Origin: Tubulanus polymorphus
Lineage: Eukaryota > Nemertea > Palaeonemertea > Tubulaniformes > Tubulanidae
Direction of reading: 5' to 3'
NCBI RefSeq assembly: GCF_964204645.1
Contig: NC_134029.1
Location: 19,920,450 to 19,984,449, forward strand
Length of the DNA stretch: 64,000 bases
Shown here piece after piece: positions 40,201 through 48,182 of this stretch. The notes under the pieces were generated by a model, which did not search any database, was not told where the DNA came from, and saw nothing but the letters and a program-made list of their open reading frames with translations. The stretch's first letter is position 1, and every line of letters starts with the position of its first letter. A program made the translations under genes and the position numbers.

Positions 40201-41954
40201 GTCCATTTAACCTGGAACCACGTATACTATTATTCATGATTCGGATTTTAATTAATTCGAATCAATGTTATAACTTGTGTTTATGTATTCTGTTGTATTG
40301 TAGGAAAGAAGCGCGCAAAGCAGGGAAGCTTCACGAAAAAAGAAGTCATAGAAATAACGTTCCAAATCTACATACCTAAAGCTTGTTGTTTGCCTGATGT
40401 ACGAAGGTCGACTTGGATGAATCCGATCATTGACGGTCAAGAGGCATTGAAATTATTAGGTACCAGTAATTGGATTGTGCAGAATATTTTAGGCCTTTTT
40501 ATGAACCAGCAAAATCGAAATAGATTAGCTATTTAGATTATATAGCCGATTAGTGTCAATTAGCATAACCGGGTATGTTGGTTGATAAAAACGCCAGGTA
40601 GAAATTATTCAATTATGGCCTACTCAGTAGCGACTTCTACCGAGAACACCATATCGGTTGGATTAGATAATCGGCATACTTGCTCGCCGAGCGAGTATGC
40701 TGAGTATGCTAATCGATTATGATAACCAATGTTCATAAAAATGACGGATTATGACATAATCCATGCTCATAAAAACGTTTTGCATACTCGGATATACTAA
40801 TCGAGTGTTCATAAAAAGGCCTTTTGTATACGCTGTAGACTCTGCGCAAGTCGGACCGTTTGGGACCGTAAGAATGTGTCCAAATCGAGTTATATCCGAG
40901 TAGGATGTTATGTATTTGATAAATAGTGTCACAAAAAAATATTTCGACATACATCCAAGTTGAACTGTTCCGACTTGAGCAGAGTCTAGTGTATAATATA
41001 ATGGGTGATTTTAAAGTAGGTGTTAACACTGAGTGTTAACACTAACACTAACAACCCAGTTAACATCAGAAATAAACTGCCCACTTGGTGTTGGTGTTAA
41101 CAACGAATGTTAGTGTGATCAACGGTGTTAGTGTTCCAGGTAGTGTTTGTGTTACAATAACACTGACCTTAATATCAAGGCAGTGTTATCTTGGTGAAAA
41201 TTTCAATGGGTTTTCAATTGCAACTAACACTAACCTCTAGGCGTTAACACCAACGTCAGTTTATGGCTCTAACAAAGTGTTAGCAGCCATTTTCTTCTGA
41301 AATTTTGCTAAGTGAAACAAAATGATCGAAACAAGCCTAGATTGGTGAAATAAGATTTTTATTTACCTTCTGCCACTGATGATATTAATCCCTCCTTGAT
41401 GATAAAATCAGGCTGATCTTGACACTAACAACGGTGTTAACATCAGTGTTAACGCCAACACCAGTGTTAGTGTTAACACAACACCGGTTGTTAAGGGGTA
41501 GATATTAACACTAACACTAACACTAACAACCAACACTAACACCAACACCGACTTTAAAATCACCCAATGCCTGAATCACTCGCAAGTTACCATAAACCTT
41601 TCTGATCGAACCATTTGGTTCTTGAGTCATTTGCGAGTTACCATAATTCTTTCTGATTGAATCATTTTCTTCTTGATTCATTTGTAAGTTACCATTAACC
41701 TTTCCGATCGAATCATGTGGTCCTTGATTTGTTTGCAATTTTTAATATTAAGAAATTACATGTACCTGGTAGGTTGATGATCTTTTTTCAAAACTCCGAT
41801 CTCAAAACATTGTCGTAATTTTGCAGGCTCCGAGTCGGTTGAACCGGCTCCGTTACGCGTTTGCGCCGAACTCGTCGCGGCTTCGATGAAAGAACGAAAG
41901 TTGGCCGAAGAGCAGAGATTGAGAGACGAACGTCGTCAAATTGAGAACAGCTAG
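19281..41954 (+). CDS. IQ-motif protein, about 1463 aa, 33 exons, unassigned family
   Basis: Exons: 19281-19355, 20152-20252, 20674-20739, 21070-21157, 21656-21778, 22357-22434, 22653-22808, 23676-23817, 24327-24425, 24849-24998, 25442-25589, 26370-26478, 26965-27077, 27355-27510, 27851-28001, 28141-28262, 29814-29871, 29991-30069, 32872-32917, 33397-33583, 34327-35092, 35515-35694, 37007-37067, 37149-37221, 37319-37380, 37461-37562, 37863-38009, 38238-38306, 38399-38519, 39011-39155, 39728-39862, 40304-40459, 41827-41954. All junctions are GT-AG and keep frame. The first ATG follows an in-frame TAG. Two IQ motifs, DIQRIFRGYVARSHY (about 1127-1141) and IIQRYTRGFLIRRRF (about 1256-1270), predict calmodulin or myosin-light-chain binding. 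A charged helical linker lies between them and the C-terminus is Glu/Arg-rich (KERKLAEEQRLRDERRQ). The middle (about 400-1090) is Ser/Pro/Lys-rich and looks disordered; exon 21 is strongly basic. A scaffold role is inference. There is no signal peptide or membrane span. Confidence 0.8.
19558..19826. mobile_element. piggyBac-like MITE (diverged copy, intron 1)
   Basis: Ends CCCTTTTCAGTGCGTCTACA and TCTGCACTGAAAGGG, with TTTA on the left and TTAA on the right. The interior has the same TACACCGCA-type internal inverted motifs as the copies at 25691 and 52224. Confidence 0.65.
21295..21575. mobile_element. Inverted-repeat element with hammerhead-like core (intron 4 of IQ gene)
   Basis: Arms of about 75 bp begin AATAAGATAAAATCCCACTA and end with the inverse. 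Inside is CCTGACGATGATCTCTAGGG followed by TGAGATCGAAACG: a CTGANGA box, a perfect 6-bp stem (GATCTC/GAGATC) and a GAAAC box, which are the conserved parts of a hammerhead ribozyme. A half copy is on the minus strand at 60848-60940. Confidence 0.7.
23497..23615. mobile_element. Foldback MITE with GGGCC ends (intron 7)
   Basis: Starts GGGGCCGGATGCTCAAAA and ends TTTTGAGCAACCGGGCCC. Same family as 4731-4855. Confidence 0.65.
24548..24678. mobile_element. Foldback MITE with GGGCCCAGTTTC ends (intron 9)
   Basis: Starts GGGCCCAGTTTCACGAAAAA and ends TTTTTTGAGAAACTGGGCCC. The ends resemble but are not identical to those at 4731 and 31281. A TTAACTC-type repeat fragment adjoins on the right. Confidence 0.65.
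25691..25986. mobile_element. piggyBac-like MITE (intron 11)
   Basis: Flanked by TTAA on both sides, with ends CCCTTTCAGTGCTGG and GATGCACTGAAAGAG. TTAA target duplication with CCC-start termini is the signature of the piggyBac superfamily. The internal segment TACACCGCACTGCGGTGTAG is itself palindromic. It is collinear with 52224-52512 throughout, including CTATAGTGC and ACTAATATTTCACTATGT. Confidence 0.8.
26105..26265 (+). repeat. Dispersed repeat with hammerhead-like core (copy B)
   Basis: Contains CCTGAAGATGGTTATTAG followed by AATATAGTCGAAACGTTG. The CTGAAGA and GAAAC boxes are intact around a wobble-containing stem. Homologous to 13230-13375. Confidence 0.6.
26570..26800. repeat. Two opposed tRNA-derived SINE heads (intron 12)
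   Basis: A minus-strand head with B-box GGTTCGAATCCCTGCC (about 26582-26597) and a plus-strand head with GTTCGAATCCCTGCC (about 26763-26778) face each other, so the pair can fold back. Same SINE family as 10020 and 11046. Confidence 0.55.
29143..29345. repeat. Dispersed repeat with GGGTGGCCACT end (intron 16)
   Basis: Begins AGGGTGGCCACTTACCTGG and includes TTAGCAGATCAAGTCAGGGA, which also occurs inside 53150-53311, where the far end reads AGTGGCCACCCTG. Probably one MITE family with TGGCCACCCT termini. Confidence 0.5.
31281..31563. mobile_element. Foldback MITE with CCAGTTGCAC ends (intron 18)
   Basis: Starts GGGGCCAGTTGCACGGTCGT and ends ACGACTGTGCAACTAGGC. The arms are dense in CTTAAG-type motifs and the centre is an AT-rich palindrome near 31440. 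No coding capacity. Confidence 0.8.
33010..33115 (-). repeat. Truncated tRNA-derived SINE (intron 19)
   Basis: Plus-strand GAACCTTTGACTAAGAAACT and a degenerate B-box region match the minus-strand SINE at 5611-5819. Only the part from the B-box to the tail is present. Confidence 0.5.
33665..33920. mobile_element. MITE with AGGGTGGCCACT ends (intron 20)
   Basis: Starts AGGGTGGCCACTGACCTGG and ends AAGTGGTCACCCT. The interior contains TTATTGACCATG, TTATCAATACGTGATTC and ACCTAGAAATTT, shared with 54582-54952 and with a fragment at about 30310-30640. Confidence 0.7.
34088..34250. mobile_element. MITE with GGATCATTCATTTATTACG ends (intron 20)
   Basis: Ends GGGATCATTCATTTATTACG and CGTAATAAATGGATGATCC are inverse. 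The interior GGGGTAAGTGCAATTGCG and ATGTGAAAAAATGG recur in the copy at 42018-42170. Confidence 0.75.
36335..36760 (+). repeat. Intronic tandem duplication, about 270 bp period (intron 22)
   Basis: CCAATGATTTAAGCCGATTT near 36340 and CCAATGATATAAGCCGATTT near 36615 start two aligned copies, each followed by GTCTATTTTCTATATG and GATTATTTTGTAGAATAT. A third, more diverged unit may begin near 36880. No exon is involved. Confidence 0.65.
40491..40826. mobile_element. Putative MITE with AGGCCTTTTTATGAAC ends (intron 32)
   Basis: TAGGCCTTTTTATGAAC on the left and GTTCATAAAAAGGCCT on the right are inverse. The centre has the palindrome CATACTTGCTCGCCGAGC followed by GAGTATG. Confidence 0.5.
41002..41566. 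mobile_element. MITE built of GTTAACAC/GTTAGTGTT motifs (intron 32)
   Basis: Ends TGGGTGATTTTAAAGTAGG and CGACTTTAAAATCACCCA are inverse. Most of the interior is a degenerate array of AACACTAAC / GTTAGTGTT hexamer-like units in both orientations around a less repetitive centre (about 41180-41420). It lies about 260 bp before the last exon of the IQ gene. Confidence 0.8.
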
Positions 41955-43569
41955 AATCTTTCGATTGAATATCTGCATTCATGTTTTAGTTGGAAAGCCG
42001 TATGAGTTATTATATAGGGGTCATTCATTTATTACCAACACATTAAGGGAGGGGTAAGTGCAGTTGCGTACTCTGATGCTTAATGTATATGAAAAAATGG
42101 TCAATTTTGCGTACATGGGGCAGGGGTTGAAAAATCCAAATTTTATGCGTACGTAAGAAATGAATTATCCCATATGTACACGTAGGCCTATAGAGATCCT
42201 TATATTCCAGGTCGAGTGCCTCATTTGCATAGAATATCTCAACAATCTATTTATTCACGAAAAGGAAAATTATATTAGAGGCGAGAGGATCGAATGAGTA
42301 CTGGTCTGTCTTTCCTGATTTCCTCTCTATTTGAGTTGCTTTAAATCGAAGGTATATTTACTTGGCAAGTCATCCATCCATTATTAGATGATATCTTGTA
42401 TGGACATTTTAATGCTTAAAATTTAAACTACGTACAGGGTGATAGGAGTAAAATTGGATGAAATTTACGTAGTTTGCTAATGAAGTTTGTCATATTTCAT
42501 TTATTTCTTCATGAAAGTACCTATATATTTTTGTGCGTAATGATAATTGAAATAGCTGTGATATGTGTATATTTATTATTTACCAATGTATTGAATTCTG
42601 ATCCGTCCATTAAACTTTACATAAATCAGAAATTGTTTAAAGATCGTTACTGGTATTTTTTTAAAATTCATCTGTTATATTTTACACTAATCTGTATTTT
42701 TCATGTCATCCACAAAAGGAAACAATTGTGTATGAATTCAATGTAGGTGTGTTCTTAGGCTGCCACTCAATAGCTGCTTACACAGTAGGTTTAGTTCTGA
42801 AAACAAAAGATGAATTCATCTTTAAGATTTGAGGCATTTCGTTTCTTTTGAATTTCTGTGATTGAATTGTTAATTGACTTCTTACTTAACCTGCTTTATT
42901 GTGGCGACTAATTTTAAGATTTTTCACATAAGATTTTTAGGCTATTTTGGAAATTTGGTATAAATTGCCATTCTTGATTGTGCTGTTTGTCGTGTATAGC
43001 ATTTACACTGTTAAGTTTGTAGATATAGCTGAATGCCTGTAGTGCATTAATAAAGATGAACCGTTTGAGAAAAATTTCAAGTTTTTTATCTGGGATTTCA
43101 CTCTGTCGGTAACCATATCAAGAGAGATCTGTATACAACCTCTGAATATCCATGGACGACGAAATGGAATATAAAAGCCGCACAAAAGTTAATGTAGCCT
43201 TAGGAGATTTATGTGAGATTTAAGCTCCAGGAATTATGAAAATAAAAAATGTATATCTCCCTGAGCATTTACAAGAGCAGCAATACTTTGCCACTGTATG
43301 TTTAGAGCTTTTTTAAGCCAATAAACAGGAGTAGTTACTAATATTCCAAAATAAATGGTAACATTTTTACGTCGTCAAAAAAAATGTAATGGGAAAAGCG
43401 AGTCGATGACCCGGCGCCAGCCCGCTATTCGAAAATTGATTATTCTAATTATTCCACCGGCAGCTAGCGCCACCACAACCAGGAAACAAATCTACTTATT
43501 TGGAAAAAATAAAAAACCGCTGTAAACAATCGCTGTTTTTTGCTAGAAATCAATAGATGATCGGTAAAA
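41955..43569 (+). other. 3' UTR of IQ gene and intergenic spacer
   Basis: The stop codon is followed by a MITE (42018-42170) and AT-rich sequence. AATAAA occurs near 43048 and 43318 and could serve as polyadenylation signal. The promoter of the next gene must lie in the last few hundred bases; no TATA box is evident. Confidence 0.5.
42018..42170. mobile_element. MITE, second copy of the TCATTCATTTATTAC family
   Basis: Collinear with 34088-34250, with diverged ends GGGGTCATTCATTTATTACC and GAAATGAATTATCC. It sits in the probable 3' UTR of the IQ gene. Confidence 0.7.
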
Positions 43570-45156
43570 ATGTCGAAATTATGGCAGTGCATAGTCGGTC
43601 CGGCATTATACAGAATTCACGCGGTTCGTGGCACCCAAACTGAAGGCCGTGATTACTCTCCGAACGCTATGGAAAACGGAGGGGACCAGTTCGTTCGCTG
43701 GATTCGTCTGTGTTACACGATCTCCTGTTGGACTTCGCCGTTCCTGTTAACATTCCTGTACCGAAGATCCTACTTCACTCCGGAAGGCGCCGTCAGTTTG
43801 TTCGAACTTTTCGGCACGATCGTCATTTTTTTCTACGGCTCAAAAGCCGTACGCGGCTGGGGACGACTCCGCAATCGGGAATACCGCGCGTTTTTGGCGA
43901 CGCTGGAAAACGCGCGCGAAAATTACGCGAAGCCCGACCGTAAACGTGCGTTGCGCGAGTACGATTTCGAATTCTTCGCGTGGCCGGCCGATTTCCGCTG
44001 GAGCGACGTCCGCGACGACGTCGACAAACCGAAAATCGAACTTCCGCGATCGACATCTCGCTCGGCGTCGACGATTAGAACTTTACCGTGTCAGGTGATA
44101 AGTTACGTTATGGCGCATACGTTCGGTCGTCGGATGGTCTACCCGGGAACGACCGGGCTCGTATCGGCGTTGATGAGCTCCATGTTGCTCGAAGGTCGCG
44201 GTAAACTAATTGAAGAATATCGCGGCGATCGCGCGAAACTAATCGCGCGCGACGCGAACGAAATCGACACGATGTTCGTCGACCGTCGAGCGAACGGCGA
44301 CGAAAACGGCCGTACGCTCGTGATCACGTGCGAGGGTAACAGCGGGTTTTACGAGGTCGGGTGTATGGTGACGCCGTTAGACGCTGGGTATTCGGTGCTC
44401 GGTTGGAACCATCCCGGTTTCGGCGGTAGCAGCGGCGTTCCGTTTCCCGATCAGGAACAAAACGCTATCGACGTCGTCGTGCAATACGCGATTCATAAAC
44501 TCGGTTTCGAAGTCGCGGATATCGTTATTTTCGCGTGGTCGATCGGCGGGTATACGGCTAGTTGGGCGGGTATGAACTATCCCGGTTTGAAATATATAAT
44601 TCTAGACGCTACGTTCGACGATTTGTTGCCGTTGGCGGTGGCGCGTATGCCGCAGAGCTGGGGTTCGCTGGTCGCGCGCACGATACGAACGTACATGAAT
44701 CTGAACGTCGCCGAGCAGTTAATCCGTTACCCGGGACCGGTGTCGCTCGTGCGTCGATCTCGCGACGAAATGATCACGACCGTCGCCGACGAAGTTCCCG
44801 ACCCGGCGACGAATCGCGGCAACGATTTACTGACGAAGCTGCTGCGGCACCGTTACCCGTGTTTACTGTGCGACGACACGGCGCCGGCGCTCGCGCAATG
44901 GCTGACCGGCGGGGCTCACGCGCGCGCGCAACTTCTCGCCGAATATCCCGTCGACGACGACGTCTGCGCGTCGACGTTCGCGTCGTACGTCGACGAGAAC
45001 GGTCGCGCGTTTCCGACGCGCGTCGGCGAGGATTTCGATGTCGATACGAAAACGAAGTTCGTATTGTTTTTGGCGTCGAAATATATGCAAGATTTTGAGA
45101 GCACGCATTGTACGCCGCTGCCCGTGCGGTTCTTTCGCGAGCCGTGGAACGTATGA
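43570..45156 (+). CDS. ABHD16A: ABHD16A-like alpha/beta-hydrolase, 528 aa, single exon
   Basis: Probable membrane-bound serine lipase; mammalian ABHD16A hydrolyses phosphatidylserine to lysophosphatidylserine at the endoplasmic reticulum. Hydrophobic segments at about 46-63 and 76-92 would anchor it. The family core is intact: NSGFYEVGCM, WNHPGFGGSSG (His281), the nucleophile motif FAWSIGGYTASWAG with Ser324, then ILDATFDDLLPLA. The C-terminal FESTHCTPLPVRFF contains a candidate catalytic His513. Length is close to the 558 residues of the human protein, so it is complete. One uninterrupted exon codes for everything, unlike the many-exon vertebrate gene. CpG-rich codons match the RRM1 exons, so transfer is not indicated. 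AATAAA near 46230 and 46291 could end a 3' UTR of about 1.1 kb. ABHD16B, also intronless in vertebrates, is the main alternative name. Confidence 0.9.
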   Translation: MSKLWQCIVGPALYRIHAVRGTQTEGRDYSPNAMENGGDQFVRWIRLCYTISCWTSPFLLTFLYRRSYFTPEGAVSLFELFGTIVIFFYGSKAVRGWGRLRNREYRAFLATLENARENYAKPDRKRALREYDFEFFAWPADFRWSDVRDDVDKPKIELPRSTSRSASTIRTLPCQVISYVMAHTFGRRMVYPGTTGLVSALMSSMLLEGRGKLIEEYRGDRAKLIARDANEIDTMFVDRRANGDENGRTLVITCEGNSGFYEVGCMVTPLDAGYSVLGWNHPGFGGSSGVPFPDQEQNAIDVVVQYAIHKLGFEVADIVIFAWSIGGYTASWAGMNYPGLKYIILDATFDDLLPLAVARMPQSWGSLVARTIRTYMNLNVAEQLIRYPGPVSLVRRSRDEMITTVADEVPDPATNRGNDLLTKLLRHRYPCLLCDDTAPALAQWLTGGAHARAQLLAEYPVDDDVCASTFASYVDENGRAFPTRVGEDFDVDTKTKFVLFLASKYMQDFESTHCTPLPVRFFREPWNV

Positions 45157-46640
45157 AAACCGTGGCGTTAATAGTTTGAATAAGAATATATCGTAATGTA
45201 GTATATTAGTACTCTCTCGGACAGTCTTTGAATTGAAATGCAAAACGTGTTGTGATAATATTTAAAAAAGTCAAACGAAACGCGATGTTGTGATTGAATG
45301 TTATGTTGTATTCAATACCGATAAATCTCACGTTTACCAAGCGGGGACAAAGTGCCCTTCTCGAGGAAAGGCGGATAGAATTCAAAACAAATGCAGACTC
45401 GTATCCTAAGTCGCAAACGTAACGTCGCTATATTTTCGTGCTTATCCGACGAGTTCTTGGGGTGGGGGGTTTAGGGCGTGTACCTTTCTTAGAACAGATA
45501 AGCATCGAAATATAGTGGTGTTACCTATGTGACTCCATTCCTCTTCATACATCATTCAGAATTCGGATGAAATTGCGCAGGTGCTCTAGTTGAGACAACT
45601 ACAATCGCTTGATGGCGAATTTTTTAAATCGCTGATAATGATAGAAAATTATTGAGTTGACAATGATTAGTTTTATTTTATTACGGATTTATTGATGTTT
45701 CTAATTAATGTTTTTCTGGTTTGTACATTTTTTTTTTGTTGGATGTGCTAGATTTTTGCGTGGTGAAAGTGCTTCTCTTCACCGAGTCATTTGATTTGAT
45801 TTTTTTTTGCGGTAGGCCCACCGGCGCTCATTTTCTGACTCGTATATATCCGGGCACCAGGTATTATTAACTGAGCCCGGGTAGTTTGGTAGTCTAATAA
45901 CTTTTCATGCTTTTGAATATGTATTAGCTTGTACCATGTGTGGTATAATGTAAAATCTGCTTGTGAAAGTAAACGCATATACCGGTACTGACTAGGCATG
46001 AAGAGTAGGCTAATTAAAATGAAATATTTGAAAATTTCCCTTGTGATAAGTTATGAGCTGTCGAACTGTCAATGCCCAGATTTAGATGCTTCTAATTGTA
46101 TGTGGCTTAAGAATTGTAGCTGTGATTTTCATGATTAGGAGGTTTATGGCCATGTAACTGGTTTTAGTTATGGGATGTATGAAATACATAATAAGGTTTC
46201 TACGCGAACCCAGTTATTATTTTTCTCTAATAAATGAACTGTATGTTTTTCTGTTGTAAAGATGAGACTGAGTTGAAAATGTGACTAATAAAGATATCTT
46301 GAATTTAAGGTTGTTTGTTCAGGTCTGGATTATTGAAGGTGACTGCGTGTAGGTTCAATTTTTTCCTAGATTTACGGGGCAAACTGGCCAATCCTGTTCA
46401 AAAATATGACTATGTGTGCCCTCAAAAAATTATGGAAAAGTATTTTCAAAGAAATGTTGAAGACAAAAAAAATCAAAACGGGCCCTTATAAGGCCCAGAA
46501 AGGTGGGAGGGGCACCAGAATCCCACCAATGTTCACGCAGCCCTCGCATTGCCAAATCTACCCTTTTCAAATTAAGTGCCCGCAATTCCAATTTTCAGGC
46601 AAAATTTACTGGCATTCATTATTTCAAGAAAATTGAAATT
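45157..46640 (+). other. Probable 3' UTR and spacer after ABHD16A-like gene
   Basis: No gene is visible. Two AATAAA signals close together near 46230 and 46291 are good candidates for polyadenylation of the upstream gene. The remainder is AT-rich. Confidence 0.5.
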
Positions 46641-46659
46641 CATACGATAAATGAAGGTT

Positions 46660-46922
46660 ATAGTGGTGGCTGATTCAGGCCATGTAAAAAAAATCACGAA
46701 TGGTGCAAATTCTTTTTTACAGGCACCTTAAAGTCGTTTTAACGCGCAATGAAACGAAAATTTCCCCGTGAAAACGAGAAATTACCGTGATAAAAGGACA
46801 AACAGTTTTATTGCGCGATAAAACGAAAGAAGAAGTTCGTTTTATCGCGCGATAACGACTTTGAGGCGTCTGTAAAAAAAGATTTCCTCCATTTGTGAAT
46901 GGCCCGAATCGGCCACCATAGC
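46660..46922. mobile_element. Foldback element with palindromic core
   Basis: Left arm TATAGTGGTGGCTGATTCAG ... TTTTTTACAGGCACC is the inverse of the right arm TGTAAAAAAAGATTTCC ... GAATCGGCCACCATA. The core carries GTTTTATCGCGCGATAAAACG-like palindromes. A second left arm with the same sequence begins at 47166. Confidence 0.75.
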
Positions 46923-47165
46923 CACCCTACATACTTACGTGTGTGGAATTAGTGTGTCCGCGGGAACTCATTCTGATTCACATTAGCAGGAGTATTTACA
47001 GCCATTTTTTCAGTTACTCCGGCGGCGCAGAGTCGCGGTCTTCGAATTGAAACCACTTCACATTTTTACGCTTTTCGGGCCAGCAGTACGGAATTCTCTC
47101 GGCAGCTTTACCCACCAAAGGCGGCCCCAAATAACGCAGCCGCGGCCCCTCTGATGTAAAATGTA

Positions 47166-47716
47166 AAGGTTATTATGGTGGCTGATTCGGGCCATGTAAA
47201 AAAAACACAAATGGTGCAAAAAAAAACAAAAATTACCACGTTAAAACGAGAAGTTACCGCGATAGAACGGGATTTTTTCGTTTTATCGCGCGATAAAAAA
47301 AACTTTTTTATTGCCACGTTGAAACGAAAAATAGCACGATACAACGAAAATTACCACGTTAAAACGAGAAAAAGTCGTTTAATCGCGCGCTAAAACGAAG
47401 TTATTCGTTTTATTCCTACGTTAAAACGGAAAATAGCGCGATAAAACGGGAAAATTTACGCAATGAAATGATTCTTTTTCGACTTTTTCTCTTTCTATTG
47501 CGGTAATTTTCGTTTAATCGCGCCATTTTTCGTTTTATCGCGCAATAAAACGACTTTTTCTCGTTTTAAGGTGGTAATTTTCCTTTTATCGCGCTATTTT
47601 TTGTTTTAACGTGGCGATAAAAAGAAAAAGTTCGTTTTATCGCGCGATGAAACGACTTTTTTTCTTTTTATTGCGCTTTCGTTTTAACGTGGCAATAAAA
47701 CGGAAAAGTTCGAATA
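47166..47716. repeat. Degenerate palindromic array of CGTTTTATCGCGCGATAAAA units
   Basis: After a left arm matching 46660 (TGGTGGCTGATTCGGGCCAT), about 500 bp are made of GTTTTAACGTGG, TTTTATCGCGCGATAAAA and related 20-25 bp units in both orientations. Its expected right arm is absent; another element starts instead. Confidence 0.8.
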
Positions 47717-48085
47717 GCGCGCCAAATCCCGGTCGTACGGAAGCCCCTAAGTGACATACGAGATAATTTTTTCACAATTATCACTTATAAAGTCGAATTT
47801 CGACTTACTACGTCGAATTTCAACTAATTATGCCGAAATTCGACTAAGTAAGTCGAATTTCGAGTTAATTTACTCGAATTTATAGTTAATTAATTCGAAT
47901 TTCGAGTTAATTATGTCGAAATTCGAGTTATTTTTATGTTGAAATTCGAGTTATTGTGTTTAATTTCGACTTATTAAGTCGAAATTTGACTTAATAAGTC
48001 GAATTTCGATATAATAAGTCGAAATTGTGAAAAAAATTATCTCGTATGTCACCTACGGGCTTCCGTACGACCGCGATTTGGCGCG
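47717..48085. mobile_element. Foldback element filled with TCGAATTTCGA palindromes
   Basis: Ends GCGCGCCAAATCCCGGTCGT and ACGACCGCGATTTGGCGCG are inverse, and the arms continue through ACATACGAGATAATTTTTTC for about 60 bp. The inside is about 12 degenerate units of AAGTCGAATTTCGACTT. The right end lies about 100 bp before the RRM1 start codon. Confidence 0.85.
48076..48085 (+). promoter_or_regulatory. E2F-consensus-like site before RRM1
   Basis: TTTGGCGCG matches the E2F consensus TTTSSCGC on the plus strand, 98-107 bp before the start codon. RRM1 is an S-phase gene, and E2F control of ribonucleotide reductase genes is well known in animals. The site lies in the terminal repeat of the element at 47717-48085. 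Whether the transcription start lies downstream of it is unknown. Confidence 0.35.
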
Positions 48086-48182
48086 AGACTCAGGCTAATT
48101 CACAAAAGCGAGCGGTATCCCTCACTCCCAACTTTAGTATCTACTCTTTCATTCAGAATATCAACTATACCATTCTAACAGC

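Noticed and set aside
44562-45243. Long overlapping frames on both strands in the ABHD16A-like gene
   Set aside because: Shadow frames produced by the CpG-rich coding strand; only the 528-codon frame carries lipase motifs.
46660-48085. Possible centromeric or replication-origin satellite
   Set aside because: The block is only about 1.4 kb, made of foldback elements between two ordinary genes; nothing specific supports such a role.
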